Assembly: GCA_964415175.1 (NCBI GenBank)
Contig: CAYPYG010000023.1
Location: 1 to 48,532 of the forward strand
Source: UBA2231 sp964415175
GTDB lineage: Bacteria > Elusimicrobiota > Elusimicrobia > Elusimicrobiales > UBA9959
Direction: 5' to 3'
Length of the DNA: 48,532 nt
The notes beneath the pieces are model-generated. The model was not told where the DNA came from. It was given only the letters and a program-made list of their open reading frames with translations, and did no database searches. Below, in pieces: positions 15,162 to 23,833 of this stretch (the stretch's first letter is position 1; every line of letters begins with the position of its first letter). The translations under genes and the position numbers were made by a program.

Positions 15162-15536
15162 ATGAAAATAGGGATAACTCTCAACGACGGCAAAGGCCTC
15201 GACAGCGAAGTCTGCGCCCATTTCGGGCAGTGCAGCCATTTCCTGATAGTCGATACGGACGGAGAAAAGATAACCGGCTCGAAGGTGGTGGAGAATACCG
15301 CCGTGCACGGGGGCGGAGGGTGCCAGGCCGTGGGCGAGATCCTCAAGTACGGCATCACCCATGTCATAGCCGGCGGGATGGGCATGGGCGCGCAGAACAA
15401 GTTCGCGGCCGCCGGCGTGCCGATATTCGGCTACTGCGGCAAGGCCGGGGACGCCGTTAAGGAACTGCTCGGCAGCAAGCTGGGCGGCATAGACCCCTGC
15501 AAGGACCACGGCCACGACGGGGGCTGCGCTCATTAA
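15162..15536 (+). CDS. NifX/NifB-type dinitrogenase iron-molybdenum cofactor domain protein
   Basis: The 124-residue protein has the NifX/NafY-like fold: MKIGITLNDG, SEVCAHFGQCSHFLIVD, and a GGMGMGAQNKF loop. Cys18 and Cys24 and a Cys/His tail (CKDHGHDGGCAH) suggest metal or cluster binding. With no nif genes around, it is probably one of the stand-alone members found with MinD-type ATPases, thought to carry or store metal clusters. The stop abuts the next gene's ATG with no gap. Confidence 0.9.
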   Translation: MKIGITLNDGKGLDSEVCAHFGQCSHFLIVDTDGEKITGSKVVENTAVHGGGGCQAVGEILKYGITHVIAGGMGMGAQNKFAAAGVPIFGYCGKAGDAVKELLGSKLGGIDPCKDHGHDGGCAH

Positions 15537-16376
15537 ATGAAGCTCGCCGTAGCCAGCGGGAAGGGCGGCACGGGCAAGACCAGTCTCGCCTGCGCCCTGG
15601 CGCGCGCCCTGGGGGGGCGCGCCGCCCTGCTGGACTGCGACGTGGAGGAGCCCAACGCGGGCATCTTCCTGAAACCCTCCATAGACTCCGAAACGACGGT
15701 CGCCTCGCCGGTGCCCGTCATAGACCCCGGCAGATGCAAGGGGCACGGGCGCTGCCAGGAGGTCTGCGAATACAACGCGATAAAACTTTTCAACGGCAAA
15801 CCGTTCCTCTTCGGGCATCTCTGCCATTCCTGCGGCGGCTGCGTCATCGCCTGCCCGGAAGGCGCCATAACCGAGCGGCCCAGACCCATCGGCGTGACCC
15901 GTTCGGGTATGGCGGGGGATATTTTCTTCGCCGACGGCCTGCTCAATATAGGTGAGGCGGCGCCGGTGCCGCTCATAAAGGCGGTAAAAAAGCTGGCCCC
16001 GCCGGACCGGGACCTTATCATAGACTGCCCGCCCGGCACCTCCTGCCCGATGATAAACTCCGTCAAGGACGCCGATCTCTGCCTGCTGGTCAGCGAACCG
16101 ACTCCTTTCGGCCTCAGCGATCTCAAGATAGCCGTCGAGACTCTTCGCAAGACAGATATTCCTCACGCCCTGATCATCAACCGCTCCGACAAGGGCGACG
16201 GGGAGATGGAGCGGTGGTGCGCGGAGGAAAAGATAGAGATACTGCTCAAGATCCCTTTCGACATCGAGATAGCCCGCGCTTATTCCCGCGGCAAGACAAT
16301 GCTGGAGGCCAGGCCGGAATACGCCGCCGCGCTGCGCTCCATCTACGCCCGCCTGAAGGCGGAGGCCGAAGCGTGA
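15537..16376 (+). CDS. MinD-superfamily P-loop ATPase with inserted ferredoxin domain (first of pair)
   Basis: The 279-residue protein has a deviant Walker A, SGKGGTGKTS, with the two lysines typical of MinD/Mrp dimers, and a switch motif LLDCDVEEPN. Inserted at about 60-115 is a two-cluster ferredoxin module: CKGHGRCQEVCEY and CHSCGGCVIACP. A later DCPPGTSCP motif completes the ATPase core. Proteins of this type occur in tandem pairs in anaerobes beside NifX and DUF5320 genes; an Fe-S transfer or electron-relay role is inferred. It overlaps the second ATPase by four bases. Confidence 0.92.
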   Translation: MKLAVASGKGGTGKTSLACALARALGGRAALLDCDVEEPNAGIFLKPSIDSETTVASPVPVIDPGRCKGHGRCQEVCEYNAIKLFNGKPFLFGHLCHSCGGCVIACPEGAITERPRPIGVTRSGMAGDIFFADGLLNIGEAAPVPLIKAVKKLAPPDRDLIIDCPPGTSCPMINSVKDADLCLLVSEPTPFGLSDLKIAVETLRKTDIPHALIINRSDKGDGEMERWCAEEKIEILLKIPFDIEIARAYSRGKTMLEARPEYAAALRSIYARLKAEAEA

Positions 16377-17233
16377 AACAGGTACTCGTCATAAGCGGCA
16401 AGGGCGGCACCGGCAAGACCACGCTGGCCGGGGTCTTCGCCCGTATGGCCGCCCCCTGCGTCATGGCCGACTGCGACGTGGACGCGGCCGACCTGCATAT
16501 CATACTGTCCCCGGAAAAAGCGGAGGAGAAGGATTTCTTCGGCGGGTCTAAGGCCCGCATAGACCCCGCCGGCTGCGTCTCCTGCGGCGCCTGCTTCAGG
16601 GTCTGCCGCTTCGGCGCGGTCCGCGGGGATCCTTACACGATAGACCATAACCTCTGCGAGGGCTGCGGCGTCTGCGTCTGGAACTGTCCCCCGAAGACCA
16701 TACTTTTCGAGAAGGCCCTCAGCGGCCGCTGGGGGATCTCCGCCTGCCGTTTCGGGACTTTCGCCGGAGCCAGGCTGGAACCGGCCGAGGAGAATTCCGG
16801 CAAACTGGTGGCGCTCATACGGGGCGAGGCGAAGAAAGCGGCCGAAGCCGCGGGGGCGGAATGGGTGGTCCTCGACGGCCCGCCCGGCATAGGCTGCCCG
16901 GTGCTGGCCTCCGTCGGGGGGGTGGACGCCGCCGTCGCCGTGGCCGAGCCGACCCTTTCCGGCATACACGATTTCGCGCGCCTGGCGGAGCTGCTTAAGA
17001 AGCAGGGGATAAAAGGCTGGCTGCTCGTTAACAAATGGGACCTCAACCCGGAGAAGGCGGAGGAGCTGGAAAAGCTCGCCGCGGGGTACGGTTTCGGCCT
17101 GCTTGGCCGCGTGCCCTTCAATGAAAGTATAATAGAGGAGCTGCTGGCCCGCAGGACCGCGGGGGAAGCCCTGCCGGGGCCGGCCTCGGCGGCAATGGAA
17201 GCCGCCTGGAAAAAACTTAAGGAGTCGATATGA
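16373..17233 (+). CDS. MinD-superfamily P-loop ATPase with inserted ferredoxin domain (second of pair)
   Basis: This 286-residue paralogue of the preceding gene has Walker A SGKGGTGKTT, switch MADCDVDAADLH, ferredoxin cysteines CVSCGACFRVCRF and CEGCGVCVWNCP, and DGPPGIGCP. The two proteins probably form a heterodimer, as tandem MinD-type pairs are thought to do. The start is a GTG at 16373 within a GTGA overlap, preceded by GGAGG; the frame is open further upstream but has no better start. The 3' end overlaps the scaffold gene by four bases. Confidence 0.92.
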   Translation: MKQVLVISGKGGTGKTTLAGVFARMAAPCVMADCDVDAADLHIILSPEKAEEKDFFGGSKARIDPAGCVSCGACFRVCRFGAVRGDPYTIDHNLCEGCGVCVWNCPPKTILFEKALSGRWGISACRFGTFAGARLEPAEENSGKLVALIRGEAKKAAEAAGAEWVVLDGPPGIGCPVLASVGGVDAAVAVAEPTLSGIHDFARLAELLKKQGIKGWLLVNKWDLNPEKAEELEKLAAGYGFGLLGRVPFNESIIEELLARRTAGEALPGPASAAMEAAWKKLKESI

Positions 17234-17610
17234 CCGGGAAAAAAGCCGCCGACGAGCGCAAGATGAAACTGGAGGACGCGGTGAAGGACTACGCCGGCCG
17301 CCTCAACGACGCCGACGCGAGTTCCAGCGTTACGGGCCCCTGCGGTGACAGCATGGAGTTCTATCTTAATTTCGACGGCGACAGGATAAAGGAAGTGCGC
17401 TACCACGCGGACGGCTGCGATATAACCCGCGCCTGCGGGGCGATAGTGGCCTTTCACTCGGACGGCCGGACCATAGAAGAGGCCTTCTTCATCTCGCCGG
17501 GCCTGCTGCTGCGCACCCTGGGCAAGGTGCCAGAGGACCACAGGCACTGCGCGATACTGGCCTGCACCTCTTTCTTCCGGGCGGTGGCGGACCGCCTGCT
17601 CGAACCATGA
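17230..17610 (+). CDS. IscU/NifU-N-like Fe-S scaffold protein
   Basis: The 126-residue protein retains the scaffold pattern: GPCGD (Cys38, Asp40), DGCDITRACG (Cys63, Cys69) and HCAILAC (Cys107, Cys111). Cys38, Cys63 and Cys107 correspond to the three cluster ligands of IscU, and Asp40 to the residue that makes its clusters labile. No cysteine desulfurase is encoded nearby, so sulfur must come from elsewhere, perhaps via the DsrE-like protein. It is joined by ATGA overlaps to both the second ferredoxin-ATPase and the ZIP transporter, so all three are tightly co-expressed. Confidence 0.85.
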   Translation: MTGKKAADERKMKLEDAVKDYAGRLNDADASSSVTGPCGDSMEFYLNFDGDRIKEVRYHADGCDITRACGAIVAFHSDGRTIEEAFFISPGLLLRTLGKVPEDHRHCAILACTSFFRAVADRLLEP

Positions 17611-18338
17611 ACGGGAATGATAATTTCGGCTGGATAGCCGCTTTCGCCCTGGCCGCGGCCGTCGTCAACGGCGCCGGCATCTACGCCATCTACTTCAACG
17701 AAAAGTGGGCCGAGCGCGCCAAGGGCTGGCTGATGTGCTTCGCCGCCGGAGTGCTTATCTCCTCGCCGCTGATGTTCGCCTTCCCCGAGGCGGTCGAGAA
17801 GAACCATAACGCCGGCTTCGCGGCCCTGGCGGGCTTCCTTTTCATGTTCTTCAGCAACAAGATCATAAAGCACAGGGCCGGGGAGCGGAACCTGGCCTTC
17901 GGCATCACGGCCGTCGAAGGCATCGCGATACATTCCTTCGTGGACGGCGTCATCTACGCCGTGGCCTTCAGCGTGAGCGTCCTCATAGGCATGGCTTCGG
18001 CGCTGGGGCTGGTCATACACGAGTTTGCGGAAGGCGCGATAACTTTCTCTTTCCTGCTCAAGGGCGGCATGCACAGGAAAAAGGCCGCCATGTTCGCTTT
18101 TTTCGTTGCCGCGCTGACCACGCCGCTGGGCGCTTTCGTCGCTTATCCTTTCGTCAGCGGTCTGGGCCCGTCGGTGATGGGCTTGCTGCTCGGGTTCGTG
18201 GTCGGAGTGCTGGTCTATGTCTCCGCCTCGCACCTCCTGCCCGAGGCGCAGGAGCACGAGAAGGGCCATTCTACGCTGGCCTTCCTGTCGGGGGTGGGCC
18301 TGGCGATCGTTATGCTCTTCGCCAAGCATACGCATTGA
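17607..18338 (+). CDS. ZIP-family divalent metal transporter
   Basis: The 243-residue protein has about eight membrane segments and the ZIP metal-site helices: HSFVDG (about 112) in helix IV and HEFAEG (about 139) in helix V. ZIP proteins bring zinc, iron or manganese into the cytoplasm. Translational coupling to the scaffold and ferredoxin-ATPases makes iron a plausible substrate, but the sequence does not discriminate. A short linker to the next gene contains only an AAAAGGAG ribosome site. Confidence 0.88.
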   Translation: MNGNDNFGWIAAFALAAAVVNGAGIYAIYFNEKWAERAKGWLMCFAAGVLISSPLMFAFPEAVEKNHNAGFAALAGFLFMFFSNKIIKHRAGERNLAFGITAVEGIAIHSFVDGVIYAVAFSVSVLIGMASALGLVIHEFAEGAITFSFLLKGGMHRKKAAMFAFFVAALTTPLGAFVAYPFVSGLGPSVMGLLLGFVVGVLVYVSASHLLPEAQEHEKGHSTLAFLSGVGLAIVMLFAKHTH

Positions 18339-18395
18339 CCGGCCGGCCCCGCCGCGTCGTTTTGAGATTTCGCCATCAATAAAAGGAGAAAGAAT

Positions 18396-18716
18396 ATGAA
18401 AATATGCGTTTCGGCGATGGGCGGTTCATTGGACGCCAAGGTCAGCGAGCGATTCGGCCGCGCGCCGTACTTCGTCGTAGTCGAGAGCGACGATATGACC
18501 TTTACCCCCGTGCTTAACGCCGCCGAGAGTATGCAGGGCGGGGCGGGCCCCGAAGCCGTGCGGCAGGCAGCGGAACAAGGCGCCAAAGTAGTGCTGACGG
18601 GCGAACTGGGCCCCAATGCTAAGAACGCGCTGGCCGCCGCCGGCATACAGGGCGTCACCGGCCTTAAGGGCGAGAAGACGGTGCGCCAGGCCGTAGAGGA
18701 ATACCTGAAGAAATAA
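18396..18716 (+). CDS. Second NifX-like dinitrogenase iron-molybdenum cofactor domain protein
   Basis: The 106-residue protein has MKICVSAMGG and SERFGRAPYFVVVE, the NifX/NifB-associated fold. Unlike the copy at 15162 it lacks the Cys-rich tail; its only cysteine is Cys4. It could bind a cluster with other ligands or act as a structural partner of the adjacent Mrp. Confidence 0.87.
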   Translation: MKICVSAMGGSLDAKVSERFGRAPYFVVVESDDMTFTPVLNAAESMQGGAGPEAVRQAAEQGAKVVLTGELGPNAKNALAAAGIQGVTGLKGEKTVRQAVEEYLKK

Positions 18717-18739
18717 ACGCCGTTTTCAAGGAGCCGGAT

Positions 18740-19552
18740 ATGCAGATGAACGAAATGCTCAAGAAGCAGGAGGAGGCCATAGCCGCAAGGATGGTCTCCG
18801 TGCGCAACAAGGTGCTCGTCATGAGCGGGAAAGGCGGCGTGGGCAAGAGCACGGTCTCCGTGAACCTGGCCGCCGCCATGGCCGCCGCCGGCAAAAAGAC
18901 CGGCTTGCTGGATATAGACCTTCACGGCCCCAATATCGCCCGCATGCTGGGCATCTCCGGCATGCGCCTGGAAGCCGAGGGCGAGGAACTGCTGCCTTAC
19001 GAGGCCTCTCCCAATCTTCGCGCCTGCAGCATGGCGCTGCTCGGCGTCGACACTTCCACCGCTATCATTTGGCGCGGTCCCCGCAAGACCTCGGCTATCA
19101 AGGAGATGCTGGGCTCGGTGCGCTGGGGGGAACTGGACTATCTCTTCCTCGACTCCCCGCCCGGCACCGGCGACGAGAGCCTGACCGTCGCGCAGTCGCT
19201 GCCCGGCCTGACCGGCGCCGTCATCGTAACTACGCCGCAGGAGGTCGCGCTCGACGACGCCCGGCGCAGCGCGGCCTTCGCCTCCAGCCTGAAGGTCAAA
19301 GTCCTGGGAGTGGTCGAGAACATGAGCGGTTTCATCTGCCCGCATTGCGGCAAGGAGACCCATATCTTCAGCAGCGGCGGCGGCGAGAAGCTGGCCGCCG
19401 AACTGGGCGCGGAGTTCCTCGGCCGCATACCGCTGGACCCCGGCGCGGCCGCGCTGGCCGACACCGGCAGGTCCCTCTACGACGCCGAGAGCGGCCCGAC
19501 GCGCGACGCCGTGCGCGCCATAGCGGAAAAATTCGCGAAGGTCTGTCCCTGA
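18740..19552 (+). CDS. Mrp/NBP35-type Fe-S carrier ATPase
   Basis: The 270-residue protein has Walker A MSGKGGVGKST (about 33), switch LLDIDLHGPN, DSPPGTGDE and the C-terminal FICPHCGKETHIF, whose CxxC binds a bridging [4Fe-4S] cluster between two subunits in ApbC/Mrp. It carries clusters to apo-proteins. This is the third P-loop Fe-S ATPase of the region, after the two with ferredoxin inserts. The start ATG 18740 follows AAGGAG. Confidence 0.93.
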   Translation: MQMNEMLKKQEEAIAARMVSVRNKVLVMSGKGGVGKSTVSVNLAAAMAAAGKKTGLLDIDLHGPNIARMLGISGMRLEAEGEELLPYEASPNLRACSMALLGVDTSTAIIWRGPRKTSAIKEMLGSVRWGELDYLFLDSPPGTGDESLTVAQSLPGLTGAVIVTTPQEVALDDARRSAAFASSLKVKVLGVVENMSGFICPHCGKETHIFSSGGGEKLAAELGAEFLGRIPLDPGAAALADTGRSLYDAESGPTRDAVRAIAEKFAKVCP

Positions 19553-19555
19553 ACT

Positions 19556-20083
19556 ATGTCCCTGATGAGGATCTGCAAATACGGCGAGAGGATACTCCGC
19601 AAGAAGACGCGGCCGGTGGACTATGCCCTGGAGAAGGGCGCTTTGCCGGGCATCATCGCCGGTATGTTCGAGACGATGCGCGCCGCCGGGGGCGTCGGCC
19701 TCTCGGCCAACCAGGTCGGACTGGATATCCGTCTTTCGATAATCTCCATCGCCCATGAGAACGAGCCCGAGCTGAACCTCGTGCTCATAAACCCGGAGAT
19801 AGTCTCCGCGGAAGGCGGCCAGGAGGGGGAGGAAGGCTGTCTTTCCTTCCCCGGGTTTTACCAGCTGGTGCGCCGGTACGATAAAGTGACGGTGAGGGCT
19901 TTGAACGAAAGAGGTCTGCCGGTGGAGATACGCGCCGGCGGCTTCCTGGCCAGGGCCTTGCAGCACGAAATAGACCATCTCGACGGCCGGCTTTTCATCG
20001 ACCGGCTGCCTTTCCTGGTCCGGCTGAAGCTGCGTCCCCGGCTGATCATCCTTAAACGAAAGTGGGCCGCCGGCAGGAAGTGA
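19556..20083 (+). CDS. def: Peptide deformylase
   Basis: Removes the N-formyl group from nascent proteins. The 175 residues carry all three motifs: GVGLSANQVG, EGCLSFP (metal-ligand Cys) and QHEIDHLDG (HExxH). The enzyme normally uses ferrous iron, which may explain its place at the end of an iron/Fe-S operon. It starts three bases after the Mrp stop; ATG 19565 is an alternative start. Confidence 0.95.
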   Translation: MSLMRICKYGERILRKKTRPVDYALEKGALPGIIAGMFETMRAAGGVGLSANQVGLDIRLSIISIAHENEPELNLVLINPEIVSAEGGQEGEEGCLSFPGFYQLVRRYDKVTVRALNERGLPVEIRAGGFLARALQHEIDHLDGRLFIDRLPFLVRLKLRPRLIILKRKWAAGRK

Positions 20084-20090
20084 AACGCCG

Positions 20091-21443
20091 GTGAATATGC
20101 GCGGCATCCTGCTTTCAGTCCTCCTGCTCTCCTTCCCGTCCGTCGGGGGTTTCACGGAAGAACCCTGTACGGAGCAGGCCGATTTCTGCGGACCGGGAAC
20201 CGTAAAGCCGGCCGTCCCGGGCCTGCCCGCCGATATTTTCCCGTCGCGCGGCCCGGTATTCGCCGCCGATACCGCCGGTTCCTCCGCGCTCGCGGTCCCG
20301 GCCCCTTCGCCCGGAAAAAAGTCTTCCGCTTCCGCCAGGTCCGTCGCCCCGGCCCCCGCGCCGGAACTGCGCGCGCCCGGGGCCGCAGAGTCGGGGCCCG
20401 GCATAATGATCTTCCATACCTACGATTGTCCTCATTGCCGCGCGGCCCTGCGCTGGGCCTCGTCCCTGCGCAGGGAATATCCCGGGCTTGTCATCGAGAA
20501 TTACGAAGTCAAGATGAACCCGCGCAACCGGGATCTTATGGCCGCGGTGCTGGCCGAGCGCAGCGAGCGCATCTCCGGCTTCCCGACGATCGTCGCCGGG
20601 GAGAAGGTGCTTGTGGGCTTCTCTCCCTCGCGCACACCGGGCGAAATAAAGGCCGAACTCGACCGTCTTTACGGCCGTCCCGCGGATTGCCCGTCTTCGG
20701 GCGAGATACAGGTCCCTTTACTGGGCAGGATAGACCCGGCCGCCGTCTCCCTGCTGAATTTTAGTTTCACGCTGGGCCTGCTCGACGGGCTCAACCCCTG
20801 CGCGATGTGGGTGCTGATGTTCCTGATGGGCCTGCTGCTCTATACGCGCTCGCGCCGGCGCATGCTCTTCGTCGGCTCGGTGTTTGTCGCCGCCTCGGGG
20901 CTGGTCTATTTCGCCTTCATGGCCGCCTGGTTCAACCTTTTCCTCGTCATCGGCCACGCCCGCTGGATAACCGCCGGGCTGGGCCTGGTCGCGGTGCTGA
21001 TGGGGCTGGTCAACCTCAAGGAACTCTTCTTCTTCAAAAAAGGTTTCTCGCTGATGATAGCCGACGGCGGCAAGGCGGGGCTGGCCGCCAAAGTGCGCGG
21101 GATACTGAGCCAGCACGGCGGCGCCGCGATGACCTTTTCGACGGTCCTGCTGGCCGTTTTCGTCAACCTGATCGAGCTGGGCTGCACCATAGGCCTGCCG
21201 GCCGTCTTCACGCGCGTGCTCTCGCTGCGCGAGGCGGGCCTGGCGGAGAAGTACTGGTACATGGCCGTCTATAACGCCGCCTATGTCGTGCCGCTGGCGC
21301 TGATAGTGTCGGTCTTCGTCGGAACCATGGGTCGCTACCGCATGACGGAAAGCCACGGCAAGGTCCTCAAGGGCGTGAGCGGCGCGCTGCTGCTGCTGCT
21401 CGGCCTGCTGATGCTGCTGAGGCCCGAGGCGCTGCTGCTCTGA
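20091..21443 (+). CDS. Glutaredoxin-like domain fused to a DsbD/CcdA-like membrane domain
   Basis: The 450-residue protein has an N-terminal signal/anchor, a Pro/Ala-rich linker, and a thioredoxin-fold domain with CPHC (FHTYDCPHCRAAL, about 110), followed by seven or so membrane helices from about 215. Two membrane cysteines, in GLNPCAMW and ELGCTIGLP, match the redox pair of CcdA/DsbD. It should move electrons across the inner membrane to periplasmic thiols. Domain order is the reverse of DsbD's C-terminal thioredoxin. The start may be GTG 20091 or ATG 20097; neither has a good ribosome site. Confidence 0.83.
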   Translation: MNMRGILLSVLLLSFPSVGGFTEEPCTEQADFCGPGTVKPAVPGLPADIFPSRGPVFAADTAGSSALAVPAPSPGKKSSASARSVAPAPAPELRAPGAAESGPGIMIFHTYDCPHCRAALRWASSLRREYPGLVIENYEVKMNPRNRDLMAAVLAERSERISGFPTIVAGEKVLVGFSPSRTPGEIKAELDRLYGRPADCPSSGEIQVPLLGRIDPAAVSLLNFSFTLGLLDGLNPCAMWVLMFLMGLLLYTRSRRRMLFVGSVFVAASGLVYFAFMAAWFNLFLVIGHARWITAGLGLVAVLMGLVNLKELFFFKKGFSLMIADGGKAGLAAKVRGILSQHGGAAMTFSTVLLAVFVNLIELGCTIGLPAVFTRVLSLREAGLAEKYWYMAVYNAAYVVPLALIVSVFVGTMGRYRMTESHGKVLKGVSGALLLLLGLLMLLRPEALLL

Positions 21444-21450
21444 GGATGGA

Positions 21451-22182
21451 ATGAACCGTAAAATACTGGGCGAGATAATAGAGGGGCTCGAGGAGCGCGA
21501 GATAGTCTCGGCGCATATCGGCTATTTCAGCACCGCCGTGGTCTCCGACGGCCCCGGCGGGCGCCGCTGCGGGCTGGCCACCACGCTGCGGAGCGGACCC
21601 TGCGCGGGCCCCGTCGGCGGGGCCGGCTCGCTGGCCGGCCGCCCCGCGCGGGAGCTGGCCCGGCTGGCCCTGGAAGGGGGAGGCCCCGGCACTTCGCTGG
21701 GAATGGCGGCCATAAACTCGGCGCTGTCCCCGGAGGATTGCGAGACAGTTAACGCCGAGGCGCTGCTGGCGGAAAGAGGCCGCGGCAGGAACGTCGCGGT
21801 CATCGGCCATTTCCCTTTCACCGGCCGCCTGCGGGAGCTGGCGAAAGAACTGTGGGTTTTCGAACTGGAGCCGAAGGACCACCGCGACCTTCCCCCTGAG
21901 AGAATGGCGGAACTGCTGCCGCGCGCGGACGCGCTGGCGCTCACGGCGCTGACTCTGCTCAACGGCACCTTCGGGGAGATAATACGGCTCTGCCGCCCGG
22001 ACGCTTTCAAGCTGGTGCTCGGCCCTTCGGCGCCGCTCAGCCCGGTCCTTTTCCGCCACGGCATGGACGCCGTCGGCGGCACCAGGGTGGAGGATATTCC
22101 CGCCCTTACGCGCGCCCTGGCCGAGGGCGCCAATTTCCGCGGCCTGCCCGGCAAGAAAATGGTGGTCCTGAGGAAGAAATGA
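21451..22182 (+). CDS. DUF364 family protein (putative heavy-metal chelation)
   Basis: The 243-residue protein has features of DUF364/DUF4213 (PF04016): an N-terminal DUF4213-like half, the SLGMAAINSALSP helix near residue 90, and a Rossmann-like C-terminal half with VAVIGHFPF and LGPSAPLSP. The family is annotated as heavy-metal chelating from structure; no reaction is established. It overlaps the DUF89 gene by four bases. Its position after Fe-S genes fits metal handling. Confidence 0.8.
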   Translation: MNRKILGEIIEGLEEREIVSAHIGYFSTAVVSDGPGGRRCGLATTLRSGPCAGPVGGAGSLAGRPARELARLALEGGGPGTSLGMAAINSALSPEDCETVNAEALLAERGRGRNVAVIGHFPFTGRLRELAKELWVFELEPKDHRDLPPERMAELLPRADALALTALTLLNGTFGEIIRLCRPDAFKLVLGPSAPLSPVLFRHGMDAVGGTRVEDIPALTRALAEGANFRGLPGKKMVVLRKK

Positions 22183-23048
22183 AGACCTCTCTCGACTGTA
22201 TTCCCTGCCTTTTCAGGCAGGCGCTGGATTCCGCCCGGATGTTCTCCAGGGACCCTGCTGTTCACGAGGCTATACTGCGGGAAGTCCTGGACTGGTGCAC
22301 CGGCATGGATATGTCCAAACCCGCCCCCGTAATGGGCCAGCGCATACACCGGCGCCTGCGCCGGATCACCGGCGCGCGCGATCCTTACAGGAAGGCCAAG
22401 GCCGCGCAGAACCGGCTGGCGCTGCGCCTGCTGCCCGAGCTGCGTTCCGCGCTGGCCTCGTCGGAGGACAGGCTGGGCCTGGCCATCCGGGTGGCCATAG
22501 CGGGCAATATAATCGACATGGGCGCCGCCGGCGACGTTTCGCTGCCGGGCGTGCGCAAGTCGCTGATGCAGGCCCTCGGCGGCGAGGTCACCGGGGATTG
22601 CGCGGCTTTCAGGCCGGCCCTGAAAAAAGCGCGCAGCATACTTTACCTGGCCGACAACGCGGGGGAGATAGTTTTCGACAGACTGCTGATAGAGGAGCTC
22701 GGCCCTTCGCGCGTCACGCTGGCCGTGCGCGGCTCGGCGGTGCTCAACGACGCGCTGCGCGCCGACGCCAGGGCCGCCGGCCTGCACAGGCTCGTCAGGA
22801 TAGTGGACAACGGCTCCGACGCGCCGGGTACGCTGCTGGCCGAGGCCCCGCCGGCCTTCAAGTCGCTTTTCATGAAGGCGGACCTGGTGCTGGCCAAGGG
22901 GCAGGGAAATTATGAGACGCTCAGCGAGGCGCCGCGGCCCGTCTGGTTCCTTTTCAAGGCCAAATGCCCGGTGATAGCGGAGCGCGCCGGAGTAAGGCTG
23001 GGCGCCCAGGTAGTCGCGCGCTCAAAAGTCCGGAGCGCGGACCGATGA
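22179..23048 (+). CDS. DUF89 / ARMT1-like damage-control phosphatase family protein
   Basis: The 289-residue protein begins MKTSLDCIPCLFRQAL (a CxxC pair typical of the prokaryotic DUF89 branch). It has the metal-site motifs LADNAGEIVFDRLLIEEL (about 160) and KGQGNYETLSE (about 245). Characterised DUF89 proteins are metal-dependent phosphatases acting on damaged phosphometabolites; the substrate here is unknown. It is coupled by ATGA overlaps to DUF364 and the HD gene. Confidence 0.88.
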   Translation: MKTSLDCIPCLFRQALDSARMFSRDPAVHEAILREVLDWCTGMDMSKPAPVMGQRIHRRLRRITGARDPYRKAKAAQNRLALRLLPELRSALASSEDRLGLAIRVAIAGNIIDMGAAGDVSLPGVRKSLMQALGGEVTGDCAAFRPALKKARSILYLADNAGEIVFDRLLIEELGPSRVTLAVRGSAVLNDALRADARAAGLHRLVRIVDNGSDAPGTLLAEAPPAFKSLFMKADLVLAKGQGNYETLSEAPRPVWFLFKAKCPVIAERAGVRLGAQVVARSKVRSADR

Positions 23049-23824
23049 CCGAAGAGGGGTATGCCGCCGCCTCGGACTGGTTCGCCGGCTATGTCGGCGG
23101 TTTCCGCGACCCGGCGGGAGGACTGCCCCCAGCGCTTCAGCTGAAGTTCGACCACAGCCTGCGCGTCGCAGGGGACGCCGCCCGCATAGCCGCGGAGCTG
23201 GGCCGTCGCGAGGGCTATGTCCGGCTGGCACGCGCGGCCGGGCTGCTTCACGATATAGGGCGCTTCGCCCAGTTCCGCGCCGAAGGCGATTTCTCCGACG
23301 TTTCGACGGACCACGGCTCCTCGGGCGCGGCCCTGCTGACGGAGAGAGCGCGGGAGTTCCTGGGCGATCCTTCGGAGGCGGGACCGCTTATCGAGACCGT
23401 ACGCTGGCATAGCCGCCGCCGGGAGGATATCCCGTCCTCGCTGGCCCCGGAGGAAGCGGCGCTGCTGCGGCTGGTGAGGGACGCCGACAAGCTCGATATC
23501 ATGCGCATCGCCGTGGAATCCCTGGAGCGGGACGGTTTCAGGGACCTGCCTTCGATGCTCCCCAATATCAGCCTGTCGAGGGAGATAAGCCCGGGCGCGC
23601 TGGAAGCGGAAGGCCACGGCCCGGCCTCGGGCCTGCGGACCCTTTCGGATTTCATTATAATGGTGCTGGCCTGGTTCCGCGAGCTCAACTACGCGCCTTC
23701 CTTCCGCCTGGCGCTGAGGCGGGGCGTGCCGGAACGGCTGGGCGCGGAGCTTCCCGCCGGCCCGGGGACCGAGCGGTTCATCTCGGAGATAAAGGCGGCC
23801 GCACTGGCGGGCGCGGGCAAATAA
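23045..23824 (+). CDS. HD-domain phosphohydrolase
   Basis: The 259-residue protein carries the HD pattern: HSLRVA, GLLHDIGRF (HD), DHGSSGAALL and RDADKLDIMR. This suggests a metal-dependent phosphohydrolase acting on a nucleotide or other phosphoester. The start was placed at ATG 23045 in the ATGA overlap with DUF89, in preference to an upstream in-frame start lying inside that gene. With DUF89 next door, two different phosphohydrolase folds are co-expressed. Confidence 0.85.
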   Translation: MTEEGYAAASDWFAGYVGGFRDPAGGLPPALQLKFDHSLRVAGDAARIAAELGRREGYVRLARAAGLLHDIGRFAQFRAEGDFSDVSTDHGSSGAALLTERAREFLGDPSEAGPLIETVRWHSRRREDIPSSLAPEEAALLRLVRDADKLDIMRIAVESLERDGFRDLPSMLPNISLSREISPGALEAEGHGPASGLRTLSDFIIMVLAWFRELNYAPSFRLALRRGVPERLGAELPAGPGTERFISEIKAAALAGAGK

Positions 23825-23833
23825 GGAGACGCT

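Noticed and set aside
15162..15536. NifX-like gene as evidence of nitrogen fixation
   Set aside because: No nifHDK or nifEN genes are present; stand-alone NifX-type proteins are common in non-fixing anaerobes.
14529..16166. Minus-strand 545-codon frame across fur, DUF5320, NifX and the first ATPase
   Set aside because: Spans four well-supported genes and their operator; its translation is compositionally biased without motifs.
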